From Nocardia colli (lineage in GTDB: Bacteria; Actinomycetota; Actinomycetes; Mycobacteriales; Mycobacteriaceae): a stretch of DNA of 64,000 nucleotides. Shown here one piece after another: positions 25,427 to 33,711 of the stretch (position 1 is the stretch's first letter; every line of letters begins with the position of its first letter). The translations under genes and the position numbers were made by a program. Under the pieces are notes generated by a model that saw only the letters and a program-made list of their open reading frames with translations, did not search any database and had not been told where the DNA came from. The stretch covers positions 124,001 to 188,000 of the forward strand of contig NZ_VXLC01000023.1 in the NCBI RefSeq assembly GCF_008704205.1. Direction: 5' to 3'.

Positions 25427-28400
25427 TCAGGTGCGGGTCGAGGCGGCGAGGGTGCGGGCTTCGGGGACGGTGAGTTCGGTGCCTGCGGTGTGGGCGGCGG
25501 TGAAGGCGTGGTCGCCCAGGACGGCTTGGAGGGTGGTGGTTGGGCGGTCGATGTCTGGGCGTTCGGCGGGGAGGAGGGGGATGCCGTTGGTTTCGCGGAT
25601 GGTGTGGGCGGCGCCGAGGAGTTGGGCGGCGGTGTCGAAATGGCCGAGGGCGGCGGTGGCCGAGGCCAGGGCGGCCAGGGCGAAGGTGGTGTCGCGCGGG
25701 GCTTCGATGCGTTGGGCGCCGTCGAGGGCGGTCAGCGACATGGCGAGGGCGGCGGCCGGGTCGCGGGGTTCGAGCAGGTAGCTGAGTTCGACCTGGAGCA
25801 TGGGGACGAACAGCGGGGTTTCCTCGCCGTCGGCGGGGGCGAAGGCCAGGAGTTCGTGCAGGATATGTTCGGCGACTTCGGGTTTGCCGTTGCGGCGGGC
25901 GGTGAAAGCGAGGACGACCGAGGCGAAGAGGCGGCCCGGGCCGTAACCATGTTCGGCGGCAACCCGCATGGCCTGGTCGCCGAGGGTTTGGGCACGGTCG
26001 AATTCGGTGTGCTGCATGCTGATCCAGCCGAGCCAGCAGAGGTGGGTGCACACCTGGCCCCACAACTCCAGCTCCTGAGCCAAACCCAGTGCCTCCGTGT
26101 GGATGTCGGTGGCGCCGGACAGATCGCCGGTCAATTCGGCGAGACCACCCAGCCATTCGGCGGCTTGCAGCCTGCCCCAGCGGTCATCGATTTCGGCGAA
26201 CAGGCGCGCGGCGGCGCGGGCGTGGAGTTCGAGGGCCGGCAAGTCGACTCGGCTGTGTGAAGCCTTCGCCAGGGCGACGTGTCCGAGTGCGACGCCCCAT
26301 CGGTCGCCGAGTTCCTCGCATACCGGAAGTGCCTTGTGCACCAAGGCTTCCAGTTCTGGGAGGTCGCCCGATTCGAGCGCCGAGAACGCGAGGAAAAGCT
26401 CGGCGCGGGCCCGCCCGGCCGCGTCGTCGACGGTGTCGTACACGGCCGCGATCTCGCGCCGCCTGGTCGCACCATCGGTGAATTCGCCCTGTTGGAAAGT
26501 GAATCCGACTCGCCAGGCAAGAGCCGGAGCCCGTCGCCGCGCCGAACCACCCAGCGCGAGCGCGGCATCGAACCACCGCCGCGCCTCGGCCAACCGCCCA
26601 CGCAGCAACCAATACCAAGCAAGCGCATTGACCAGCTGCAAGGACTCATCGGCCGCACCGGCGCGCACGAATCCATCCAGCGCCGCCCGCAAATTAGCCC
26701 CCTCCACATCCAACCGCCGCAACCATCGCCGCTGATCGGCCCCATGCAACTCGGGCGCCGCCCGCTCGGCCAGCATCAGGTAATACCGATGATGCGCCCG
26801 ATGCACCCCGTCGAATTCACCCGCCTCCACCAGCCGATCCAGACTGAACGCCGCCACCGACTCCAGCAACCGATACCGCCGCCCCGCGGCATGCACAAGC
26901 GACCGATCCACCAGCCGCGCAACAACATCGGCAACAGTGGACTCATCGACACGCGGCGAGCGGCCGACTTCGGATCGGATGAGAGGATCTGCGCCGCCAC
27001 CGCCACCGCCGCCACCGCCACCACCGCTGCCGCTGCCACCGCCGCTGCCGCTGCCGCTGCCGCCGCCGCTGCCGCTGCCGCCGACACCGCCGCTGCCGAC
27101 ACCGCTGCCGCTGCCGTTGCTGCTGCTGCCGACCCCGCTGCCGCGGGACATATTTCCTGCTAGTAGTCCTGCATCGGACGACTCGTCCGTCTCGGCGGCG
27201 ACGTTGTACGGCTCGAATCCATCTGTAGCGCAGACGATCTCGGCCGCATCGAGCGTGCACCCGCCCGCGTGCACGGCGAGGCGACGCAGCACCGCCCGCT
27301 CCGTTTCGTCGAGTAACTCCCAACTCCAGTCGATCATTGCGGTGAGCGTCTGCTGACGTGGTGGGGCGCCGCGATGGCCGGTGGCGAGGAGTCGGAAACG
27401 ATCGTCGAGGCGGGCGACCATCTCGTGTACGCCGAGTGCGCGCACCCGAGTTGCGGCCAGTTCCAGGGCGAGCGGGATGCCGTCCAGTCTGCGGCACAGG
27501 GTGGCGACCGGTTCGGCAGTCTCGGCGTCGAGGACGAAATCTCGGGCGCCGGCCTGGGCGCGGGTGACGAAAAGCTTTACGGCGCTGGATTGTTCGAGGT
27601 CGGCGAGGTTTGCGTGGGATGCGGGTATCGCGAGTGGTTCGACGGCGATGACGTCCTCGCCGGGTAGCCGCAGCTGCTCGCGACTGGTGGCCAGGATGTG
27701 CAGGTTCGGCGCCGCGCCGAGGAATAGTTCGGCGAGGTCGGCGGCGTGCTCGACGACATGTTCGCAGTTGTCGAGTACCAGCAGCAGTTCCTGCTCGGCG
27801 AGCACCTCGCACAGCAGCTCGGTCGGATCGGCGCCGTCGGTGGCGCGAATGCCGAGCACCTGCGATACCGCCTCGACGAGGAACGTCGCCCCATCGGCCG
27901 CGGTCGGTTGCAGCGGGGCCAATTCGACCAGCCAGGTGCCGTGCGGGAATCGGTCGGTCGATGCGGCCGCGGCGGCGAGCGCGAGCCGGGTCTTCCCGAC
28001 CCCGCCCGGCCCGGTGAGCGTGACGAGCCTGGCCTCACCGACAGCGCGGCTCAACTCGGCGAGATCCGCTGCGCGCCCGATGAGTTCGGTGCGTTGCGCG
28101 GGAATGTTGGAACTACGCCGCCGCAGTACGGTTTCCGGCCGCGGCGTGGCGAGTTCCAGCTCCTGCCCGAGAATCGACCGTTGCAGCGCAACCAATTCCG
28201 GACTCGGGTCGAGGCCGAGCTCGTCGGCCAACTGCCTGCGCAGATCCTCGTAACTATCCAGCGCCTCGGCCTGCCGACCCGCCCCGTACAGCGCCCGCAG
28301 CTGGGCAGCGCGAAGCCGTTCGCGCAGTGGATGTTCGGTCACGATGGTGGCGATTTCGCTGGCAACATCGCCGTATTCGCCCAGCGACAAGCGCGCTTCG

Positions 28401-28891
28401 GCCAACTCTTCCACCGCGACCAGACGCTGCTCCGTCAACTGCGCGATGGCCGGTTGCGCGAACGCGGCGTCCCGGAAGTCCGCGAACGCGGGCCCGCGCC
28501 ACAGTCCGAGCGCTTCGCTCAGCACCCGCGCCCGATCCCGCGGCTCGGCCGTCTCCCGCGCGGTCGCCACCAGCGAGCGGAACTGCAGCGCGTCGAGATC
28601 GGTACTCGCCAGCCGGTAACCGGGTGGCGGCGAGACCACCAGATCACGTCCCCCGGGTTCGGCATCCGCCAAGGCCCTGCGCAGTTGGGAGGCCTTGGCC
28701 GCAAGCGTGCCCGCCGGATTGCCGGGCGGATCGTCGGCCCAGATGTCGTCGATCAGCCGATCGCCCGACACCGGTTGCCCGGCGTTGACCAGCAGATCCG
28801 CCAGGAACGCGCGCACCTTGGCACCAGGGATCGGCACGGTCGTACCGGAATCCGTCCAGACCATCAACGGACCGAGCACACCGAAACGCAT
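25427..28891 (-). CDS. Large BTAD/NB-ARC (AfsR/SARP-like) regulator
   Basis: A 1154-residue regulator. Residues 1-95 are an OmpR-like DNA-binding domain (MRFGVLGPLMVW, GAKVRAFLADLLVNAGQPVS) and 96-245 a bacterial transcriptional activation domain. An NB-ARC-type ATPase follows, with Walker A GPGGVGKTRLAL near 292 and a Walker B-like LLLVLDNCEHV. A winged helix, then about 400 residues of TPR-like repeats make up the sensor half. A Ser/Gly/Val stretch at about 581-635 interrupts the winged-helix region. Such regulators switch on secondary metabolism or catabolism after ligand or partner binding. It is divergent from the lipoprotein hydrolase at 29005, a likely target. Confidence 0.92.
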   Translation of the reverse strand: MRFGVLGPLMVWTDSGTTVPIPGAKVRAFLADLLVNAGQPVSGDRLIDDIWADDPPGNPAGTLAAKASQLRRALADAEPGGRDLVVSPPPGYRLASTDLDALQFRSLVATARETAEPRDRARVLSEALGLWRGPAFADFRDAAFAQPAIAQLTEQRLVAVEELAEARLSLGEYGDVASEIATIVTEHPLRERLRAAQLRALYGAGRQAEALDSYEDLRRQLADELGLDPSPELVALQRSILGQELELATPRPETVLRRRSSNIPAQRTELIGRAADLAELSRAVGEARLVTLTGPGGVGKTRLALAAAAASTDRFPHGTWLVELAPLQPTAADGATFLVEAVSQVLGIRATDGADPTELLCEVLAEQELLLVLDNCEHVVEHAADLAELFLGAAPNLHILATSREQLRLPGEDVIAVEPLAIPASHANLADLEQSSAVKLFVTRAQAGARDFVLDAETAEPVATLCRRLDGIPLALELAATRVRALGVHEMVARLDDRFRLLATGHRGAPPRQQTLTAMIDWSWELLDETERAVLRRLAVHAGGCTLDAAEIVCATDGFEPYNVAAETDESSDAGLLAGNMSRGSGVGSSSNGSGSGVGSGGVGGSGSGGGSGSGSGGGSGSGGGGGGGGGGGADPLIRSEVGRSPRVDESTVADVVARLVDRSLVHAAGRRYRLLESVAAFSLDRLVEAGEFDGVHRAHHRYYLMLAERAAPELHGADQRRWLRRLDVEGANLRAALDGFVRAGAADESLQLVNALAWYWLLRGRLAEARRWFDAALALGGSARRRAPALAWRVGFTFQQGEFTDGATRRREIAAVYDTVDDAAGRARAELFLAFSALESGDLPELEALVHKALPVCEELGDRWGVALGHVALAKASHSRVDLPALELHARAAARLFAEIDDRWGRLQAAEWLGGLAELTGDLSGATDIHTEALGLAQELELWGQVCTHLCWLGWISMQHTEFDRAQTLGDQAMRVAAEHGYGPGRLFASVVLAFTARRNGKPEVAEHILHELLAFAPADGEETPLFVPMLQVELSYLLEPRDPAAALAMSLTALDGAQRIEAPRDTTFALAALASATAALGHFDTAAQLLGAAHTIRETNGIPLLPAERPDIDRPTTTLQAVLGDHAFTAAHTAGTELTVPEARTLAASTRT
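26985..27148. repeat. In-frame trinucleotide-type repeat inside the BTAD regulator
   Basis: About 160 bp built from GCCGCT, GCCACC and GCCGCC units code for an uninterrupted Ser/Gly/Val tract, ending in a run of about eleven glycines. Both strands stay open in several frames because of the repeat. Such DNA expands and contracts by slippage, so length may vary between strains. Confidence 0.75.
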
Positions 28892-29004
28892 ACCGGCAGC
28901 TTAGCGATGCCGCTGCGCAGCGGAAACGCACCGTAAACAAACCGGAAGGCACCCCGGCCACAGTGGTTCACAACGCAGAACCAACCCACCGAAAGAGCCC
29001 CGAC

Positions 29005-29901
29005 ATGAAACTCGCGACCGTCTTCGCCACCGCCGCACTCGCCGCTACCGCCTTGCTGACCGGCTGCGGAACCACCGACCCGAAGCCTGCCGACCCCGGC
29101 GCTTACGCCGATATCAACGGCCTGCACATGTACTACGAACTACACGGCACCCCGACCGAGCAACCCCCACTGGTCCTGCTGCACGGCGCACTGTCCGGCA
29201 TCACCACCGACTTCGGCCAGCTCATCCCGGAACTCGCCAAGACCCGCCGGATCATCGCGATCGAACAGCAGGCCCACGCCCACACCGCCGACATCGACCG
29301 CCCGCTGCGCACCCCGCAGATGGCCGAGGACACCGTGGCCTTGCTGCACCAGCTCGGCGTGCAGCGCGCCGACATCCTCGGCTACAGCATGGGCGCCGGT
29401 GTCGCCCTGCAGATTTCACTGACCCACCCGGAGTTGGTGCGCAAGCAGATCCTCGCCGCCGGCGGTCTCGACGCGGGCGCGATGCATCCGGGCCTGATGG
29501 ACGGTCTGGCCGAGCTGAAACCCGAACAACTGCACGGCACACCGTTCCACAACGACTACCTGACGAATGCCCCACGCCCCGAAGACTTCCCGCGTCTGGT
29601 CGCCAAGGTGACCGAACACGACCAGAACGCGAGCCCGGTATTCCGCGTCGAAGCGGTGCGCCAGATCAAGGCCCCGACCCTTACGGTGATCGGCGATTCC
29701 GACATCGTCCGCCCCGAGCACGCGGTCGAGATGTTCCGCCTCTTCGGCGGCGGCATCATGGGCGACACCCCCGCCGGCCTGCCGAACGCGCAGCTGGCCA
29801 TCCTCCCGGGCACCTCCCACATCACCCTCGTGCACCGCCCCGAACTGCTGCTCCCGATGATCCCGGCCTTCCTCGACGCTCCCGTCAGGGACGCCCGATG
29901 A
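29005..29901 (+). CDS. Lipoprotein alpha/beta hydrolase
   Basis: A 298-residue hydrolase with a lipoprotein signal (LLTG before Cys22), so it is tethered outside the membrane. The fold is complete: oxyanion HG in VLLHGALSG, nucleophile Ser128 in GYSMGAG, acid Asp near 232 in VIGDSDIVRPEH and His in GTSHITL. The second half looks like haloperoxidase or epoxide-hydrolase-type enzymes, but the substrate is not evident. ATG 29005 has AAAGAG upstream. It is divergent from the BTAD regulator and overlaps the FMN reductase (ATGA), implying a shared pathway. Confidence 0.88.
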   Translation: MKLATVFATAALAATALLTGCGTTDPKPADPGAYADINGLHMYYELHGTPTEQPPLVLLHGALSGITTDFGQLIPELAKTRRIIAIEQQAHAHTADIDRPLRTPQMAEDTVALLHQLGVQRADILGYSMGAGVALQISLTHPELVRKQILAAGGLDAGAMHPGLMDGLAELKPEQLHGTPFHNDYLTNAPRPEDFPRLVAKVTEHDQNASPVFRVEAVRQIKAPTLTVIGDSDIVRPEHAVEMFRLFGGGIMGDTPAGLPNAQLAILPGTSHITLVHRPELLLPMIPAFLDAPVRDAR

Positions 29902-30473
29902 CCCGGTTGCGTGTGGCGCTGATCGTCGGCAGCACCCGCACGGGCCGGTTCGGCCCCACCGTCGCCGACTGGTTCGCCGGCCGCCTGCACCGCCGCGACC
30001 TGGACCTGGACCGCATCGACCTCGCCACCGCCGACCTGCCCGACCAGCTGACCGGCCACGACGACCCGGCCCCCGCCGCCGTCCGCGCCCTCGGCGCCCG
30101 CTTGACCGCCGCCGACGCCTTCGTCGTGGTCACTCCCGAATACAACCGCAGTTTCCCGGCCTCGGTGAAGAACGCCATCGACTGGTTCGACACCGAATGG
30201 GCCGCAAAGCCGGTCACCATCATTGGCTACGGCAGCGATCCCGAAGGTGGCCACGCCGCCGCCCACCTTCGCCAGGTGTTCGCCGAGCTCAACGCCGTCC
30301 CCATCCGCCGCACCCTCACCATTCCCAAAGCGTGGCAACGCTTCGCCGCCGACGGCACCTGGCCCCGCCGCGACCCCGAACTGGAAGAAGACACGAATGC
30401 CTTAGTGGACCAACTCCTCTGGTGGGCAATCGCTTTGCGCGCCGCTCGCAAAGCGACGCCCTTCGTCCCCTAG
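29898..30473 (+). CDS. NADPH-dependent FMN reductase
   Basis: A 191-residue flavodoxin-like reductase. The phosphate-binding loop is IVGSTRTGRFG (residues 9-19), and the dimer/flavin motif is VTPEYNRSFPASVKNAIDW (about 79-97). Family members supply reduced FMN or reduce quinones, azo dyes or chromate. It begins at an ATGA overlap with the lipoprotein hydrolase. Co-transcription of a surface hydrolase with an intracellular flavin reductase points to uptake and reduction of an aromatic or ester compound, though that is inference. Confidence 0.9.
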   Translation: MTRLRVALIVGSTRTGRFGPTVADWFAGRLHRRDLDLDRIDLATADLPDQLTGHDDPAPAAVRALGARLTAADAFVVVTPEYNRSFPASVKNAIDWFDTEWAAKPVTIIGYGSDPEGGHAAAHLRQVFAELNAVPIRRTLTIPKAWQRFAADGTWPRRDPELEEDTNALVDQLLWWAIALRAARKATPFVP

Positions 30474-30543
30474 CGAGTGCTGCCGACAACAACGGGGACC
30501 CGGGTGAAGGAGCATCGGCCGGGCGAAATGCGCAGGCGCTGGC

Positions 30544-30586
30544 GGCGGACCCGACCCCCCTCAACACCGCGGTGGCCGGGTCCGCC
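30544..30586. terminator. Hairpin, copy 1 of a related intergenic element
   Basis: GGCGGACCCG (30544-30553) pairs perfectly with CGGGTCCGCC (30577-30586). It lies between the convergent FMN reductase and esterase genes, so it could end both transcripts. The arms and part of the loop match the hairpin at 31642-31685. Confidence 0.6.
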
Positions 30587-30660
30587 GCAGTGGGGTTACC
30601 CCGGAGCGATCGCTGCGGAAACCTCTGGCTCGGGTAGGTGCGCTTGGGGCGCTGGGTGTT

Positions 30661-31596
30661 TCAGCAGGTTTGGTGTGGGGGCGGCATGCGGTGAGCCAGG
30701 AGGAACCGCATCAGGTTCCGCTGGATTTCGAGGCCGTGTGCCTGCTGCACGAACCCGGCGCCGATGGCGTGTTCGGCGAGCACGGGGAGGGTGAACTGGG
30801 CGAGTTCGCAGCCGCGCGGGCCGGCGTAGTGCTCGACGGTGAGGGGGATCGGCAGACCCGGGCCGACGGCGAGGACCTCGACGTCGGTGGGCACGGCGGG
30901 GGCCGAACCCGGGTCGGCCAGGTTGTCGGCCGCGAGCCATTGGGCAAGGTTGGTCCGGCCGATGACGATGTTGCTGATCTCGTCGAAGAGGGTCTGCAGG
31001 AAGAAGGCAGGCATCGGGCGGGCGCGCGGGCCCATCGCGTCGATGATCGGCCCGGCCTCGAGTCTCGTCAGATACGGCGCGCCCGCCATCGGGGCGATCG
31101 CCGCGTACAGGTCGGGGTAGGTGGCGCCGAGATTGGTGGTCATCGCACCGCCGGCGGAGTATCCACCCAGGTAAACCCGGGAGCGGTCGAGCTCGAACTC
31201 GTCGGTGAGGGCGACGGTGAGGCCCGCGATGATGGACGGCTCACCCTCGCCGCGCTTCTGGTGCCCGGCCTTGTCCCAGTTCCAGCACAGGCCCTTGTTC
31301 GACGCGCGGTCCTGGATCGGATACGCGAGCACGAAATCCATCTCGTCGGCGACCCGCCTGAGCGAGAAGCCGCTCGGCTGCGGGTGTGCGATCGGATCGT
31401 CGCACCCGTGCAGATACACCATCAGCGGCTTGCCCGCGGTCGCGCCGGGCGGCAGATGGAGGTAGTAGCACCGGGTGCCCGCCTCATTTGTGAAGCAGCG
31501 CTTGTCCAATTGGGCTCGCGCACCCGGCGCACCGGCCAGCAGACAGCCGGCCAGCAGCAGGAAGACGCCGAAGAGGCGAAGCCCGGTGACTCGCAC
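30661..31596 (-). CDS. Secreted PHB-depolymerase/feruloyl-esterase-type hydrolase
   Basis: A 311-residue exported esterase. Residues 1-28 are a signal peptide ending ARA, and a lipid-type Cys18 also occurs. The fold has the oxyanion motif MVYLHGCDD, nucleophile Ser147 in GGYSAGGAMT and the WNWDKAGHQKRGEGEP segment found in esterases of the LpqC/PHB-depolymerase group. Several cysteines (34, 43, 104) may make disulfides. The late His is in QQAHGLEIQ. Substrate unknown: a polyester, feruloyl ester or lipid. GTG start without a clear ribosome-binding site. It is downstream of the acetate block and separated from it by a hairpin. Confidence 0.85.
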   Translation of the reverse strand: MRVTGLRLFGVFLLLAGCLLAGAPGARAQLDKRCFTNEAGTRCYYLHLPPGATAGKPLMVYLHGCDDPIAHPQPSGFSLRRVADEMDFVLAYPIQDRASNKGLCWNWDKAGHQKRGEGEPSIIAGLTVALTDEFELDRSRVYLGGYSAGGAMTTNLGATYPDLYAAIAPMAGAPYLTRLEAGPIIDAMGPRARPMPAFFLQTLFDEISNIVIGRTNLAQWLAADNLADPGSAPAVPTDVEVLAVGPGLPIPLTVEHYAGPRGCELAQFTLPVLAEHAIGAGFVQQAHGLEIQRNLMRFLLAHRMPPPHQTC

Positions 31597-31641
31597 ACCA
31601 CGAGCCTAAACCACCCGCCGCGTATCGCGGGTTTCCTGGGC

Positions 31642-31685
31642 GACGGACCCGACCCCTCATCGCCATTGCGGTCGCCGGGTCCGTC
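31642..31685 (-). terminator. Hairpin terminator after acsA, copy 2 of the element
   Basis: GACGGACCCG (31642-31651) pairs perfectly with CGGGTCCGTC (31676-31685), 14 bp past the acetyl-CoA synthetase stop. It shares GGACCCGACCCC and GCCGGGTCC blocks with the hairpin at 30544. Confidence 0.7.
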
Positions 31686-31698
31686 TCCGGGGCGGGAG

Positions 31699-33642
31699 TT
31701 ACCCGCGGGCGATAGCCTCGAAGACCTTGGGGTCGACCAAGGTAGAGGTATCGCCCAGCTCGCGGCCTTCGGCGACATCGCGCAGCAGCCGGCGCATGAT
31801 CTTGCCGCTGCGGGTCTTCGGCAGTTCCGGAACCAGATGGATTTCCCGGGGCCGGGCGATCGGGCTGATCTCGTGCGAGACCGCTGATTTCAGCTCGGTG
31901 ACGAGCGGATCGCCGCTGTTCGTCGCGCCCGCGGTGAGGATGACGAAGGCGACGATGGCCTGACCGGTGGTGTCGTCGCTGGCCCCGACCACCGCCGCCT
32001 CGGCGACCGCCGCGTGCCCGACGAGCGCGGATTCGACTTCGGCGGTGGAGATCCGGTGGCCGGACACGTTCATCACGTCATCCACCCGGCCGAGCACCCA
32101 GAGGTCCCCGTCCTCGTCGAGCTTGGCGCCGTCACCGGCGAAATACCAACCGGCGGCGGCGAATCGGGCCCAATAGGTCTCCCGGTAGCGCTCCATGTCG
32201 CCCCAGATGCCGCGCAGCATCGACGGCCACGGCTGGTCCAGCACCAGCAATCCGGCTGCGCCACGGTCGAGTTCGGCGCCGTCGTCGTCGACCACCTTCG
32301 CCGAGATACCCGGCAGTGCGGCCATCGCCGCACCGGGCTTGGTCGCGGTGACGCCGGGCAGCGGGGAGATCATGATGGCGCCGGTCTCGGTCTGCCACCA
32401 GGTGTCCACGATCGGCGTGCGGTTGCCGCCGATGACTTCCCGGTACCAGCGCCAGGCTTCGGGGTTGATCGGCTCGCCGACGCTGCCGAGCAGGCGGAGC
32501 GAGGACAGATCGTGGGCGTCGGGGATCTCGCGGCCCCACTTCATGAACGTGCGCACCAGCGTCGGAGCCGTGTAATAGATGCTGACGCTGTACTTTTCGA
32601 TGATCTGGAAGTGCCGGTGCTCGTCGGGTGAGTTGGGCGTGCCCTCGTAGACCACCTGCGTGGTGCGGTTGGCGAGCGGCCCATAGACGATGTAGCTGTG
32701 CCCGGTGACCCAGCCGATGTCCGCGGTGCACCAGTAAACGTCTTGTCCCGCTTTGTGATCGAACACATTGTGGTGGGTATATGCGGCCTGCGTGAGGTAT
32801 CCGCCGGAGGTATGCAGGATCCCCTTGGGCTTACCCGTAGTTCCGGACGTGTAGAGGATGAACAGCGGATGCTCGGCATCGAACGCCTGCGCCTCGTGTT
32901 CGGGTGACGCATCGGTGACCGTGTCGTGCCACCACAGATCACGACCCTCGGTCCACGGCACGTCGATGTTGGTGCGCCGCACCACGAGTACGTGCTCGAC
33001 CGTCGACGGCGCACCGCCGAGCGCCTCGTCGACCGCCGCCTTGAGCGGCGCCGCCGTCCCGCGCCGCCACTGCCCGTCGGTGGTGATCACCAATCGGGCC
33101 TCGGCGTCGTCCACCCGCTGACGCAGGGCGGTGGGGGAGAAGCCGGCGAACACCACGGAGTGGGTGAGCCCGAGCCGGGCGCAGGCGAGCATCGACACGA
33201 TGGCCTCGGGCACCATCGGCATGTAGATGGCGACCCGATCACCCGCCCGCAACCCCAGCTCGGTCAGATAGTTTGCCGCCCTGCAGACTTCGTCTCGAAG
33301 TTCCTCGTAGGAGATATCGCGTGAGTCGCCGGGCTCGCCTTCCCAGTGAATGGCGATCTGGTCACCGTGCCCGGCGAGCACGTGCCGGTCGACGCAGTTG
33401 TGGGCGACATTGAGCTTGCCGCCGACGAACCACTGCGCGACCGGCGCGTCGCTCCAGTCCAGAACCTGCGTCCACGGCTGTTCCCAGTACAGCCTCCGCG
33501 CCTGCTCGGCCCAGAACTCCATCCGATCGGCCGCCGCCAGGTCATACAGTCCCGCATCGGCATTCGCCGTCGCGGCGAAGGTATCGCCGGGTGGGTAGGA
33601 CACCGGAGTGGTGTCGCGGGGATCGGTGGTTGCGCTGGTCAC
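31699..33642 (-). CDS. acsA: Acetyl-CoA synthetase
   Basis: A 647-residue AMP-forming ligase that makes acetyl-CoA from acetate, ATP and CoA. It has an ACAS_N region, the P-loop FILYTSGTTGKPKGILH, the DTWWQTETGAIM core, and the C-terminal hinge plus RSGKIMRR with Lys614, the residue acetylated to switch these enzymes off. The length is normal. GTG start with AGGAG seven bases upstream. It lies 69 bp after the acetate symporter gene on the same strand, a standard uptake-plus-activation pair. Confidence 0.96.
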   Translation of the reverse strand: MTSATTDPRDTTPVSYPPGDTFAATANADAGLYDLAAADRMEFWAEQARRLYWEQPWTQVLDWSDAPVAQWFVGGKLNVAHNCVDRHVLAGHGDQIAIHWEGEPGDSRDISYEELRDEVCRAANYLTELGLRAGDRVAIYMPMVPEAIVSMLACARLGLTHSVVFAGFSPTALRQRVDDAEARLVITTDGQWRRGTAAPLKAAVDEALGGAPSTVEHVLVVRRTNIDVPWTEGRDLWWHDTVTDASPEHEAQAFDAEHPLFILYTSGTTGKPKGILHTSGGYLTQAAYTHHNVFDHKAGQDVYWCTADIGWVTGHSYIVYGPLANRTTQVVYEGTPNSPDEHRHFQIIEKYSVSIYYTAPTLVRTFMKWGREIPDAHDLSSLRLLGSVGEPINPEAWRWYREVIGGNRTPIVDTWWQTETGAIMISPLPGVTATKPGAAMAALPGISAKVVDDDGAELDRGAAGLLVLDQPWPSMLRGIWGDMERYRETYWARFAAAGWYFAGDGAKLDEDGDLWVLGRVDDVMNVSGHRISTAEVESALVGHAAVAEAAVVGASDDTTGQAIVAFVILTAGATNSGDPLVTELKSAVSHEISPIARPREIHLVPELPKTRSGKIMRRLLRDVAEGRELGDTSTLVDPKVFEAIARG

Positions 33643-33711
33643 GCGATATCTCCTAACGAGAGAACAAGGGGGCTGTAAACCCTCGAGTTTGGGGCGACTA
33701 TCGGCTGACGG

